DNA of 63,924 bases from positions 1 to 63,924 of the forward strand of contig JBBRMJ010000006.1 of NCBI GenBank assembly GCA_038230895.1, in the 5' to 3' direction. This document shows, piece after piece, positions 27,090-35,279 of this stretch; the first letter of the stretch is position 1; every line of letters begins with the position of its first letter. Both the position numbers and the translations under genes were made by a program. A model generated the notes under the pieces. It did no database searches, was not told the origin of the DNA, and was given only the letters and a program-made list of their open reading frames with translations. Source of the DNA: JAJXTN01 sp038230895. Lineage in GTDB: Bacteria > Patescibacteriota > Saccharimonadia > Saccharimonadales > UBA4665.

Positions 27090-28205
27090 TTAGCGTAGTG
27101 AAATGACAACTTCTTCATCGGGTGGTAGTTCCTGGCTTTTGGCCTTGGAGGCTTCGCGGGCCAGAGTTGCCACGTTTAGATCGTTGTTGTTTGCCAAAGA
27201 TAGTATAGCAGGACTAGGAGGTGGTGTCACCGCTGCCGGTGCTGTTCCGCTATCTGTTGTGGGCATGACGGCTGGTGGCGCTGAACCCAGCGGTTGGATG
27301 GTGCGCAGATGTGAGTGGTAGACATGATCCGACCGATGTTGGGCCTTGAACTGGGCGACGAGCGCAGTTTCGTCAGCCGTAGCCGTCTGTGCAGGTACCC
27401 CCGTGTCATCACCACCAGGTCGAACCACTTGACCACTGTCGAACACCGTCTGGCTCGGCGGTAGATCCGCGGGCGCCGTTGCCTGATTCATGAACCAATA
27501 ATCGTTGGGTGCAGATGGTGGAGCTGTTGATGATGGCGTCGGCGCAACCGTTTGGACACTGTTCATTTGGTCCACCAGTTGTTGTCGGTGAGTCTGGGCT
27601 GAAGTGTTGATCAGCGTCTGAAACTGCTGCGCGATGGGATTGTTTGTCTCGTCCAAGATGTCATCCGATGCCTGAACATCATAGTTTGGTACTTCTTGCG
27701 GCAATTTGCTCGGATCAATGAGTCGATCCGATGGTGTTATAGAGAGCTGGCTGGGCTGGGCGTACATATTAACGTTAACGTTTTTAACTGCCCAGCCGCG
27801 ACTATCGATGGTGTTAGCGAGTGCCTTCAAGCGGTTCTCTACCTCGCCCTGGCTCAAGCCATTGGTTAGCACCTGCTCAATCCGCTTTGGAACGGTAATG
27901 GTAACCAGCTCCTTGATGCCACTTTGGTCCCAAATCCGCCGCCGTGGCTTGAAATAGAAGCGTATCTTGGCAATCGCCCACACTTCTGTCGGCTGGTCTT
28001 TACCGAAAGGCAGGGCAAAGAAGCCGGTGAAGATGGCCGGCGGCAAGAAAAGTACCACGAGGAAGGGTGCACCCTTAGCTGAGACGATATAGGACAGGTA
28101 CAGGAAAAAAATCGAGATCAGTGCGTAGATGAACTGCCGCAGCGTCAGCGGCCCAAGGATTTTGTCCTCAGCCTCGATGTCCTGGATTACTTTATATGTG
28201 GACAT
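27090..28205 (-). CDS. PrgI-family T4SS membrane protein
   Basis: The 371-residue protein starts with MSTYKVIQDIEAEDKILGPLTLRQFIY, then two adjacent membrane helices (about 28-46 and 50-68) and KIRFYFKPRRRIWDQ, the pattern of PrgI proteins from Gram-positive T4SS (VirB3-like). Unlike normal PrgI (about 120 residues) it has a C-terminal extension of about 250 polar, Pro/Thr-rich residues with a likely cytoplasmic location. It lies between the VirB6-like gene (4 bases away) and the VirB4 module, matching its expected role of joining VirB4 to the membrane channel. Confidence 0.85.
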   Translation of the reverse strand: MSTYKVIQDIEAEDKILGPLTLRQFIYALISIFFLYLSYIVSAKGAPFLVVLFLPPAIFTGFFALPFGKDQPTEVWAIAKIRFYFKPRRRIWDQSGIKELVTITVPKRIEQVLTNGLSQGEVENRLKALANTIDSRGWAVKNVNVNMYAQPSQLSITPSDRLIDPSKLPQEVPNYDVQASDDILDETNNPIAQQFQTLINTSAQTHRQQLVDQMNSVQTVAPTPSSTAPPSAPNDYWFMNQATAPADLPPSQTVFDSGQVVRPGGDDTGVPAQTATADETALVAQFKAQHRSDHVYHSHLRTIQPLGSAPPAVMPTTDSGTAPAAVTPPPSPAILSLANNNDLNVATLAREASKAKSQELPPDEEVVISLR

Positions 28206-28209
28206 AAGT

Positions 28210-30876
28210 TTATGTTATGTCTCTAGGGAGTTGGGCTATGACTTGAGCGAGTGTGGGGTTGAGTCTACCTTGAGTGTCGATATCTGCTAGCGCCTGTTGC
28301 GCAGCATTTCGGTTTTTGGCGGCCGCGCTCGATGAGGATGCATATGATTGTTGAGCAGCTGCTCCACCGCCTGCGCCAGCTGCCTGAGCCGCAAGTGCTT
28401 GCTGAGACATTGCGGCTTGTTGCTGAGGAGAGCCACTAGTGCCCTTTACGTATTGTTCGAGGTTTGCATATGCGCGGGCTGCAGCTTCATTTTCTGCCTG
28501 CGATGCGTGAGGGTTGCCGGCGACGGTAAAAATTGAGTCTCTGATTGCCTGGAAGCTTCCCGGGGTTTCCTTGTATTGTTCAGGCATTGCCATGCCCGCA
28601 TATTCTGTGAGCAATGCATGATGATTCGTCCCTGTCCTAGTTAGGTTGCCCGGTGTCCCACCGATTTGTGCTCTGCGCATATCGATACGCATTCCCTTGA
28701 GCGGGATTGATATACCTTGCCAACGTCCAGTAGCTGTACCTGCATCAAGCCCTGCCTCGTTCGCCCATGCCAAGTAATCCTCCATCACATTGTTCTGAGC
28801 TTCTGTGCCCAAGGGCTCTGTTTTCTCAAGCAACTTCTTGTAGTTCACTTGCTTATCGGCACCATTAAAGTACTCCCTGTTCCCCATCTTAATCTGATCT
28901 TCGTCGTGCCATGTACCATCGGCCGCCGCCCATTGTTCGCGACCGCTCGTATTTCCGGCCGCCGCCGCATCTCGATAACGGTGTCCCGAGCTCCTTCTTG
29001 ATGCCAGAACACTTATTGGAATCGTTGAAGCCTTTGTCCAGGTATCGTTGCCGTTAGACCAAATATTCGATATTGCTTGTTCGCGTTCAGCATTGCTCTT
29101 CGCTTGATTTTCGGCTAGCTTGACTCCACCTATTGATCTGCCTATACGACGCTGAAGCCGGTTATTTGATCCAAGCATCTGCGAGCCTCGAATTTCACGA
29201 ACGTCTTTAAAGCCGGAGCTAACCTTTCGTCTAGTCGTGTTTCGGAGGCTATTGGCATCGTTGACGTTCCCTTTGAGAGTATCTTGACCTCGTTTGTGGA
29301 TTCCCGTAGCAACTCCGTGGAAACGGCCAAGCAGACTGCCTGCGATACGGAATGCGAAAGGAATCAAGAATAAAGGGATTATTAAAGCTATGATTGCCAT
29401 CAGCTGCGACAGGGTAGAAAGCAGCCCTATCTGACTTTTTGCCGCCTCTGAAATCGTCACCGACATAATATTCGCAATACTAAATATGACCGCAATAATC
29501 GGGTATATCAGTAATGTTTTAAACAATAAATCCCACCACTTTCTAAAATATTGCTCGGTATTTGGCAGAGCATATAACGCAAACGCCACCGGCGAGACAA
29601 CAAGCAGAAATATAATCAAACCCTGCCTGATTATAATTGTTGCAAGGATGGATATGAAGACTAGGGCTCCGGGCAATAGTATAAATAGAAGTATAAACTG
29701 CACCATCGGCAGGATGAATGTTGCGCCGCCAGCAATCACCACCCATAGACCCGCAACTCCTGCCGTGCCCGCCAGCAAGCCAGAAACACCCAGAACTGCC
29801 GTTGAACCACCATTCAGTGTTAGGTGAAAAGTGCCCGTATTGACGAAAGGCTGCGTTAGCAGAGTCTGGATACCTTCGCCAACGATGTTGGAGACATCGA
29901 CGGCCAGCGCTACTATATAAATCGAAAGATTAATAAGAACCGCCGCTATAAGTAAGCGCGGTAGTATTTTCTTTGCAGAGTAGGCGTCGATGAGACCCCC
30001 GCCAATTGATTGGCCGAATACGACAACGAGCAGCGCTAGGATTAGGAAGATATCTCCGTAGTTGCGGAATCCCGACCAGATTCTATATATAGCGTCACTA
30101 GAACTTAGACCGACAGGCTGTGTGACCAGCAGAGGGTGAATAAAGACCGAGTAAATCCCATCAATGGCTTTCGCCAGTAGATCGATAACCGGGCAAATAA
30201 TCCAGCCTAGAGCATCACTGCCTTCACAGCCTGGTGCGGCCGCCGTTGCGGCGGCTCCGCCCCCTGGCCCTGTCGGGATTGCTGCTCCTGGTGCGAGGGT
30301 TGCTTTACTTGTGTCGACAGCCATCTTGAAGCCATTGAGTGCATAAGGTGACTTCGTGCTCCCATTACCATTGAGCCCCCAAATGGTGGCCGTACAACCA
30401 TTGTTTCCGGTGAGTGGGCACTGCTGCGGGTCAAATTGCGGGCCGGAAGTCGAAGTATAAACGATAAGGACGTAATGTGGCGATGACTTCGTTGCCCAGA
30501 TGTACTGCGACGGCACAGCATTGCCCCCACCGTTGACGCACCCCGGGATTGAAATCTGTGCAATTTGACTACCCGTTTCGGTTTCGACACTCACTTGTAC
30601 CGTTGTATCGGGTTTAGCGTCACTGCTGATGGCAGTCCCTGCTGAGTCTGTCAGCGTCAGTGCGCCAACGGCACAAGCGTAGCCAAGCGGATAGTAAGGA
30701 TTGTTGCTAGCATCTACTGCTGCGGTGTGGGCGTTATCGATCCAAGCCACTGGCGTCTTTGGTGTGGACGCGGCGCTCGCTCGCTCGCTCGGCAGTAAGA
30801 AAGTGGCAACGGTGACGAATACCAGCGTTAACACCATGCTAAGACTCAGAACAGTTTTGTATTTAAGGGATCGCAA
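28210..30876 (-). CDS. VirB6/TrbL-like T4SS channel protein
   Basis: The 888-residue protein starts with TTG at 30876, has a signal peptide (VLSLSMVLTLVFVTVATFLLPSERASA), an outer domain to about residue 230, then about seven membrane helices between 255 and 520 (for example IFLILALLVVVFGQSIGG and IRQGLIIFLLVVSPVAFALYALPN), as in VirB6/TrbL. A cytoplasmic tail of about 360 residues is rich in Ala, Gln and Gly near its end. It would form the inner-membrane translocation channel. It is the first gene of the leftward T4SS operon, opposite the pilin genes. Confidence 0.85.
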   Translation of the reverse strand: MRSLKYKTVLSLSMVLTLVFVTVATFLLPSERASAASTPKTPVAWIDNAHTAAVDASNNPYYPLGYACAVGALTLTDSAGTAISSDAKPDTTVQVSVETETGSQIAQISIPGCVNGGGNAVPSQYIWATKSSPHYVLIVYTSTSGPQFDPQQCPLTGNNGCTATIWGLNGNGSTKSPYALNGFKMAVDTSKATLAPGAAIPTGPGGGAAATAAAPGCEGSDALGWIICPVIDLLAKAIDGIYSVFIHPLLVTQPVGLSSSDAIYRIWSGFRNYGDIFLILALLVVVFGQSIGGGLIDAYSAKKILPRLLIAAVLINLSIYIVALAVDVSNIVGEGIQTLLTQPFVNTGTFHLTLNGGSTAVLGVSGLLAGTAGVAGLWVVIAGGATFILPMVQFILLFILLPGALVFISILATIIIRQGLIIFLLVVSPVAFALYALPNTEQYFRKWWDLLFKTLLIYPIIAVIFSIANIMSVTISEAAKSQIGLLSTLSQLMAIIALIIPLFLIPFAFRIAGSLLGRFHGVATGIHKRGQDTLKGNVNDANSLRNTTRRKVSSGFKDVREIRGSQMLGSNNRLQRRIGRSIGGVKLAENQAKSNAEREQAISNIWSNGNDTWTKASTIPISVLASRRSSGHRYRDAAAAGNTSGREQWAAADGTWHDEDQIKMGNREYFNGADKQVNYKKLLEKTEPLGTEAQNNVMEDYLAWANEAGLDAGTATGRWQGISIPLKGMRIDMRRAQIGGTPGNLTRTGTNHHALLTEYAGMAMPEQYKETPGSFQAIRDSIFTVAGNPHASQAENEAAARAYANLEQYVKGTSGSPQQQAAMSQQALAAQAAGAGGGAAAQQSYASSSSAAAKNRNAAQQALADIDTQGRLNPTLAQVIAQLPRDIT

Positions 30877-30978
30877 AATAACCCATCTGCATTATTTTTT
30901 ATTACTTCTCTTATATTACCCAACCATAATACACTGTTCATACAACAACAATCAAAGCACATGCGTCATGTCCTAGCC

Positions 30979-31007
30979 TTGAAAAAACATTGAAAAAGCA
31001 ATATAGT
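30979..31007 (+). promoter_or_regulatory. Promoter of the pilin-like gene array
   Basis: TTGAAA (30979-30984) and TATAGT (31002-31007) are spaced by 17 bases, the best -35/-10 pair seen in the window. The ATG of the first pilin-like gene starts 8 bases after the -10, so the transcript would have no or almost no leader. Confidence 0.7.
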
Positions 31008-31015
31008 TTCTGATA

Positions 31016-31567
31016 ATGGCACTAATACTAAAACACAAAGCTCCAACCTTTATCTGCTCAATCTTGTTGCTATTGACCTTATTTTTCGTTGTTCCTCAAT
31101 TGGCCAGCGCGGCCGTACTAGTTGACTGCCCCGACGGCACGAGTGTAACGTTGCCTACCGGTAAGACGTACGCGCAAGTTTGTGCGACACACATGGGCGC
31201 GCCAGCCTCACCGGGGCCTGCCACTCCTCCGGGTGTCAAAGGAGGTAACGTTTGCGGTGGTGGTATCGATTCGAACGGCAACACGCAATCCTCGGTGAAC
31301 ACCAGTATTAATATCGGCTGTAAGGGCAAAGGAAACCCTATTGCCGACGTGTTATTTGCAATTATACGAGTTTTATCCGACGGTGTCGGTCTGGTAATCG
31401 TCGGGTCGATAGTATATGGTGGGATTCAGTATTCAGCTTCCCGCGGCGACCCACAGGCTGCTGCTCAGGCTATCACTAGGCTGCGCTCTACGCTTGTAGC
31501 ATTACTTATTTTCATATTTGGATACGCGATCCTAAACTATATAATTCCTACAGGATTCCTAAAGTAA
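31016..31567 (+). CDS. Pilin-like T4SS protein 1 (two membrane helices)
   Basis: The 183-residue protein has a signal peptide (TFICSILLLLTLFFVVPQLASA), a Cys-containing outer loop, then two membrane helices split by a short polar loop: VIVGSIVYGGIQYSASRGDP and a second helix LVALLIFIFGYAILNYII. That helix-loop-helix matches VirB2/TrbC pilins and recurs in the next five genes. It is the longest of the six and has 60 extra residues of Gly/Pro-rich loop. Its stop and the next start share a base (TAATG). Confidence 0.8.
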   Translation: MALILKHKAPTFICSILLLLTLFFVVPQLASAAVLVDCPDGTSVTLPTGKTYAQVCATHMGAPASPGPATPPGVKGGNVCGGGIDSNGNTQSSVNTSINIGCKGKGNPIADVLFAIIRVLSDGVGLVIVGSIVYGGIQYSASRGDPQAAAQAITRLRSTLVALLIFIFGYAILNYIIPTGFLK

Positions 31568-31926
31568 TGGTTTACTCACTCCTTTCACACTTTGCGGCTT
31601 CATGTTCTGGGGGAAGTTTGCTGGGATTTCCTACCTGGTATTCCTACCTTCCAAGCACAACAGTCGGGGGGCTTTGTAGCCCCCAGATTTCCAGCCTGAG
31701 CGATATTTGGCTCATCGCGGCCGCTATCATTGAGATAATGCTCCGCATCTCGGCGCTGGTGGCTGTTGGCTTCGTGATGTATGGGGGGCTCACCTATATG
31801 ACCAGTCAAGGAGAACCTGATAAGACGGCAAAAGCTCGCACCACCATTGTGAACGCGCTCGCTGGTTTAGTGGTAGCAATTTTGGCAGCGATCGTGATTG
31901 GTTTCATAGCCGGGAGTGTGACGTGA
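31567..31926 (+). CDS. Pilin-like T4SS protein 2
   Basis: The 119 residues include an N-terminal part with three Cys but no clear signal peptide, then VAVGFVMYGGLTYMTSQGEPDKTAKA and a second helix LAGLVVAILAAIVIGFIAGS. The core aligns with its five neighbours (YGG..Y.TS.G.P...KA). It follows gene 1 with TAATG overlap and overlaps gene 3 by 4 bases with a GTG start, so translation is coupled through the array. Confidence 0.78.
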   Translation: MVYSLLSHFAASCSGGSLLGFPTWYSYLPSTTVGGLCSPQISSLSDIWLIAAAIIEIMLRISALVAVGFVMYGGLTYMTSQGEPDKTAKARTTIVNALAGLVVAILAAIVIGFIAGSVT

Positions 31927-32243
31927 ATCTTATTTTCCATAACATGTTTTATTTGGCGGTTACGGGGAACGCCAACTGTGGTGATGGTACCACCTGTGAT
32001 ACTGGGCTCCCACAAGTTGGTGCTGGTGCAGTTCAGCTCCACGAAATTCTTCAAATCATACTGGCTGTACTGGGTGCGATTGCGGTACTGGTCGTTGTCA
32101 TTTCCGGGTTAAGGTTTATTACTGCGCAGGGCAATCCTCAAGAAGTTGCCAAGGCTCGTAGTACTTTGGTAAATGCCGTTGTTGGCCTCGTCGTAATACT
32201 GGGCGCCGAAGCGATTGTCGCTTTCGTTTTGGGGAATGTATGA
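31923..32243 (+). CDS. Pilin-like T4SS protein 3
   Basis: The 106-residue protein begins with GTG inside the previous stop (GTGA). It has a short outer part with two Cys (NCGDGTTCDTG) and the paired helices VLVVVISGLRFITAQGNPQEVAKARS and VVGLVVILGAEAIVAFVLG. No classical signal peptide is evident, so insertion would rely on the first membrane helix. It is the smallest of the six and overlaps gene 4 by ATGA. Confidence 0.78.
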   Translation: MNLIFHNMFYLAVTGNANCGDGTTCDTGLPQVGAGAVQLHEILQIILAVLGAIAVLVVVISGLRFITAQGNPQEVAKARSTLVNAVVGLVVILGAEAIVAFVLGNV

Positions 32244-32638
32244 AACGCATAATCACCACCGTAAGCCTATTGCTTGCCTTAGCCGCACCTACAGTCGCCA
32301 TGAGTAGCGCAGCAGCGGTAGATATATTCGGTAGTTGTGGAGCGGGAAGCGCTTCGGGCACCCCAGGAATCTGTACAGATATCCATGCCGGTGAAGGAAG
32401 CACCACCAATCCAATCGTTGGCATCATTGCAAGCGTCATAACTATACTGTCGTTCGTGATTGGCATTGCTGCCGTGATTGGCATCATTATTAATGCGATT
32501 CGTATGATGGTAGCGAACGGTGATAGCAACGCAGTGGCTTCAGCCCGGAGTGGTGTACTGTATAGCTTGATAGGCGTGGCCGTAGCTATTTTGGCCCAAA
32601 TGATAGTAAGAATAGCATTAGGAGTAATTGGTAATTAA
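32240..32638 (+). CDS. Pilin-like T4SS protein 4
   Basis: The 132-residue protein has a signal peptide (IITTVSLLLALAAPTVAMSSAAA), a short loop with two Cys, and the paired helices IAAVIGIIINAIRMMVANGD and YSLIGVAVAILAQMIVRIAL. It replaces the YGG motif of other copies by INA, so it is the most divergent in the first helix. The last base is shared with the next ATG (TAATG). Confidence 0.8.
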   Translation: MKRIITTVSLLLALAAPTVAMSSAAAVDIFGSCGAGSASGTPGICTDIHAGEGSTTNPIVGIIASVITILSFVIGIAAVIGIIINAIRMMVANGDSNAVASARSGVLYSLIGVAVAILAQMIVRIALGVIGN

Positions 32639-33030
32639 TGATGTCTTTTAAATACGTCAAAGTCGCAATCGTGAGCCTATTGATTGCCACCAGCAGTTTT
32701 AGCTTCGGGGGCATGGCAATAGTCAGTGCCTCAAGCTCGCAGATTGATGCGTGCGCTGGTCTAAGCCAATTGGACAATGCCCCATCCTGCGGAGCTGCGG
32801 GTACATCGATAGTGCAACGAATCGCAAATAATCTGGTGGTTCTGATTAGTATTGTTGCCGGCATCATAGCCGTCGTGACAATAATAATTGCTGGATTCCA
32901 GTATATTACGAGTGGTGGGGATGCTACGGGAGTGGGTAAAGCCAAGACAGCACTCAGCTACTCGGTTATCGGATTGGCCGTAGCTGCTCTTGCCCAGTTC
33001 CTCGTTCATTTTGTGATAAGAAATATTTAA
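32638..33030 (+). CDS. Pilin-like T4SS protein 5
   Basis: The 130-residue protein has a signal peptide (VSLLIATSSFSFGGMAIVSA), a loop with two Cys (DACAGLSQLDNAPSCG) and the paired helices AVVTIIIAGFQYITSGGDATGVGKAK and YSVIGLAVAALAQFLVHFVI. It closely resembles proteins 4 and 6 in the second helix (LAQ.IV.F). It ends the tightly coupled block; a 74-base gap with a promoter follows. Confidence 0.82.
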   Translation: MMSFKYVKVAIVSLLIATSSFSFGGMAIVSASSSQIDACAGLSQLDNAPSCGAAGTSIVQRIANNLVVLISIVAGIIAVVTIIIAGFQYITSGGDATGVGKAKTALSYSVIGLAVAALAQFLVHFVIRNI

Positions 33031-33039
33031 CCACTAACA

Positions 33040-33104
33040 GTATGGCTTGCCCTGTAGCAGGGTGATATGATATAAGTTAGGAAATAGTAAAGAAAGGTTC
33101 GTAC
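33040..33104 (+). promoter_or_regulatory. Internal promoter and leader before pilin-like gene 6
   Basis: The gap holds a small stem (CCCTG-TAG-CAGGG) at about 33050-33062, then TATGATATAAG, which contains a good -10 box, and a leader ending with the ribosome site AAAGAAAGG about 6 bases before ATG 33105. Gene 6 could therefore be made at a different level from genes 1-5, as expected for the main pilin. Confidence 0.5.
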
Positions 33105-33530
33105 ATGATTCAAAAAATTAAAAAATTCGTCGTCGTTGGGATTATAGGCCTTAGCGCCATATCACCCGTCCTAGTTCCAAGCCTGGCTGGTGTCGCTAGC
33201 GCCAGCATTAGTTCACAGATATGTGATGGGGCCAATAGCGCAGCTACTGGTTCGAGCAACACCGACTGTACTACTAACTCCGGTACAGATGCTTTGAGAA
33301 GCGTCGCAACGCAGATTGTGAACATCTTCTCGGTCTTGGTTGGTGTGGTTGCTGTCATCATGGTTATCTACGGTGGTTTCAAATACATCACGTCTGGTGG
33401 TGAGAGTGGCAATATCACCAGTGCGAAGAACACGTTGATCTATGCCATTGTCGGTTTACTAATCGTCGCTCTGGCGCAATTCATCGTACGCTTCGTGTTG
33501 CACACAGCTGACAACACTAATCTAACCTAG
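33105..33530 (+). CDS. Pilin-like T4SS protein 6, possible major subunit
   Basis: The 141-residue protein has a signal peptide (FVVVGIIGLSAISPVLVPSLAGVASA), a loop with two Cys (ICDGANSAATGSSNTDC) and the helices VIMVIYGGFKYITSGGESGN and YAIVGLLIVALAQFIVRFVL. It is the only one of the six with its own promoter and ribosome site, and a strong terminator follows at 33553. That suggests separate, high expression, so it is the best candidate for the major pilus subunit. This is inference from layout. Confidence 0.82.
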   Translation: MIQKIKKFVVVGIIGLSAISPVLVPSLAGVASASISSQICDGANSAATGSSNTDCTTNSGTDALRSVATQIVNIFSVLVGVVAVIMVIYGGFKYITSGGESGNITSAKNTLIYAIVGLLIVALAQFIVRFVLHTADNTNLT

Positions 33531-33552
33531 TCCCCACAAGGCTACGGCAAAG

Positions 33553-33581
33553 AAAAATCCCCTCATCACGAGGGGATTTTT
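33553..33581 (+). terminator. Rho-independent terminator after the pilin array
   Basis: AAAAATCCCCTC and GAGGGGATTTTT form a 12-base stem with a short ATCAC loop, flanked by A and T runs on both sides, so it can stop transcription from the pilin genes and, on the other strand, from the Hsp20 gene that ends at 33601. Confidence 0.85.
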
Positions 33582-33600
33582 AAAGCAAGACGTTTGGTGA

Positions 33601-34080
33601 CTAGAGGACTTGAATCTTCTTGATCGTGTCCTGTTGCAGCTTACCAAAGCTGATGGTCAGTACGCCGTCTTTGAGTACGGCCTCAATCTCTTCTTCCTTA
33701 ACAGGTACCGGTAGAGCGATCGTTCGTGAGAACTCACCCCAGTAACACTCTTGGAGAAAGTAGTTTTCGACACCGTCTTCGGTGCCAGAGCTCAGCGTCC
33801 CGCGGATAGTCAGCTGGTTGTCAGAGATGCTGACATCGAGGTCGCTTTTGTTGACACCAGCGGTGCGGGCCTTGACGACCAGCTTCTCACGGGTTTCATA
33901 GACATCGACGGCCAATTGGCCGGGTACGTTCTCATCTTCGTCCCATTCGTCATCAGCGGCTGGTGAGGCAGCTGGTTGACTAGCATCGACTGGAACGCTC
34001 ATGTCGTCGTCACCCAAAAAGGCTGCAGTTAGTTCATCTTCCTCAAGCAAAAGATCGTCGTCGCGATTTCGTCGCGCCAT
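33601..34080 (-). CDS. Small heat-shock protein Hsp20 (alpha-crystallin family)
   Basis: The 159-residue protein has an acidic N-terminal arm (1-55) and an alpha-crystallin domain with LAVDVYETREKLVVKARTAGV, DLDVSISDNQLTIRGTL, FSRTIALPVPVKEEEIEA and the classic VLKDGVLTISFGK end. It is an ATP-independent chaperone that holds unfolding proteins. The C-terminal IxI motif is replaced by KIQVL. A leader of about 90 bases contains a 9-base inverted repeat (see separate entry). Confidence 0.93.
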   Translation of the reverse strand: MARRNRDDDLLLEEDELTAAFLGDDDMSVPVDASQPAASPAADDEWDEDENVPGQLAVDVYETREKLVVKARTAGVNKSDLDVSISDNQLTIRGTLSSGTEDGVENYFLQECYWGEFSRTIALPVPVKEEEIEAVLKDGVLTISFGKLQQDTIKKIQVL

Positions 34081-34124
34081 AGTTGTTACCCTCCAAATTG
34101 ATTAATGCACCATCATCCTTAACT

Positions 34125-34145
34125 TAGTTAAGGATTCAGCAGTAA
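34125..34145 (-). promoter_or_regulatory. Inverted repeat in the hsp20 leader
   Basis: ATCCTTAAC-TTA-GTTAAGGAT is a perfect 9-base inverted repeat 45 bases before the Hsp20 start. A possible promoter (TTGCGC, 18-base gap, TATACT on the minus strand) lies further upstream, so the repeat would be in the mRNA leader, as an operator or RNA hairpin. It does not match CIRCE or HAIR. Confidence 0.45.
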
Positions 34146-34238
34146 GAGTCTTGCATTTTTGTGTTAGTAGCAGTATAGCTTAGGTTGCAAACAGTGCGCA
34201 ACTTCTAGGCCACTTATTTACAACACATTAAACACAAC

Positions 34239-34904
34239 ATGAGTCTTCTCGATCACTTTATGTCATTTCTGGCGCCTCATGAGTGCTTGGGTTGTGGTGC
34301 CGAAGGTCGAGTCCTATGTAATGCCTGCTGCGAGCGGCTTGAACTCACCCCTGACCACTGTTATCGCTGTCGGCAGCCGACCACCGATTATCTGACATGT
34401 CCTGTTTGCCGCCGCAGCAGCGCTCTTCGGCGAGTCCGAGCGGCTGCTAGCTATCGATCAGATGCGAAAGAACTGGTTTGGAAACTAAAATTCGCTGGTG
34501 CCCAAGCAACAGCCAAGGTGATGGCAATCCAAATGATCCATGGTCAGAGCATAGCGCTTGATACGCTGGTAGTTCCAGTACCAACTGCCACCAGTCGAGT
34601 TCGTCAGCGGGGCTATGATCAGGCAGTCTTGCTGGCTCACGCTGTTGCTCGTCAGAGTGGCGCACGCTACGCAAGCTGTTTGACACGGCTGAATCAAGCC
34701 CATCAGGTCGGCGCGAATCGCCAGCAACGGCTGGAACAGTTGACGCAGGCTTTCCGCGTCAATAAGCATGCAGCCGTTCAAGGTGCACACATTATCTTAA
34801 TCGACGATGTCGTGACCACTGGCGCTACTCTCGAGGCCGCAGCCGCCAGTTTACGAGCTGCCGGTGCTCGACAGATTGAAGCGCTCGTCTTCGCCCAACC
34901 GTAA
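34239..34904 (+). CDS. comF: ComF family phosphoribosyltransferase-like protein
   Basis: The 221-residue protein starts with zinc-ribbon cysteines (CLGCGAEGRVLCNACC, CYRCRQP, CPVCRR) and ends with a phosphoribosyltransferase domain whose signature is IILIDDVVTTGATLEAAA. ComF proteins take part in DNA uptake and handle incoming single strands with DprA or PriA in other bacteria. The length and domain order are normal. It is a single gene, followed by tRNA genes. Confidence 0.92.
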   Translation: MSLLDHFMSFLAPHECLGCGAEGRVLCNACCERLELTPDHCYRCRQPTTDYLTCPVCRRSSALRRVRAAASYRSDAKELVWKLKFAGAQATAKVMAIQMIHGQSIALDTLVVPVPTATSRVRQRGYDQAVLLAHAVARQSGARYASCLTRLNQAHQVGANRQQRLEQLTQAFRVNKHAAVQGAHIILIDDVVTTGATLEAAAASLRAAGARQIEALVFAQP

Positions 34905-34950
34905 TCTGCTTGGGTAATTGACCGCAAACTTGTATAATGACCTCTGTTAT

Positions 34951-35040
<90 letters not shown>

Positions 35041-35103
35041 AAACAACCAAGTGCACCAGGTGTAGTCAAACACCGGGTTATTCGCTACAATACAACTTCG
35101 TAC

Positions 35104-35196
35104 GGAGAGGTACCCAAGTGGCTCAAGGGGATGGTTTGCTAAATCATTAGGGGGGAGCAATCCCCCGCGAGGGTTCGAATCCCTCCCTCTCCGCCA
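35104..35196 (+). tRNA. tRNA-Ser (anticodon GCT)
   Basis: The arms GGAGAGG and CCTCTCC pair and CCA is encoded. The anticodon loop TTGCTAA gives GCT (reads AGC/AGU). It has the long variable arm of class II tRNAs and a GGTTCGAATCC T arm. A TACAAT box precedes it by about 13 bases, so it has its own promoter, and the CCA opens a long terminator stem. Confidence 0.95.
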
Positions 35197-35235
35197 AGTA
35201 AAAAGCATCGGCATTTGTCGATGCTTTTTACTTGG
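35194..35235 (+). terminator. Terminator whose stem begins at the tRNA-Ser CCA end
   Basis: CCAAGTAAAAAGCATCG (35194-35210) pairs perfectly with CGATGCTTTTTACTTGG (35219-35235) across an 8-base loop. The first three bases of the stem are the CCA end of the tRNA. There is a T run within the 3' arm, which fits termination inside the stem. Confidence 0.75.
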
Positions 35236-35279
35236 CAGGCCAGTGTACTTCGACCCCGCCCTGCGGTACAATAGCGCTT

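Noticed and set aside
24700..27320. Several open frames on the plus strand opposite virB4, its companion and prgI
   Set aside because: All are within conserved minus-strand genes with low-complexity or unrecognisable sequence.
32119..32529. Antisense frames across the pilin array
   Set aside because: They mirror the hydrophobic helices of the plus-strand genes and lack start signals.
19393..33530. T4SS locus as an integrative conjugative element
   Set aside because: No integrase, relaxase, coupling ATPase or flanking attachment repeats are visible, and it joins directly to recF.
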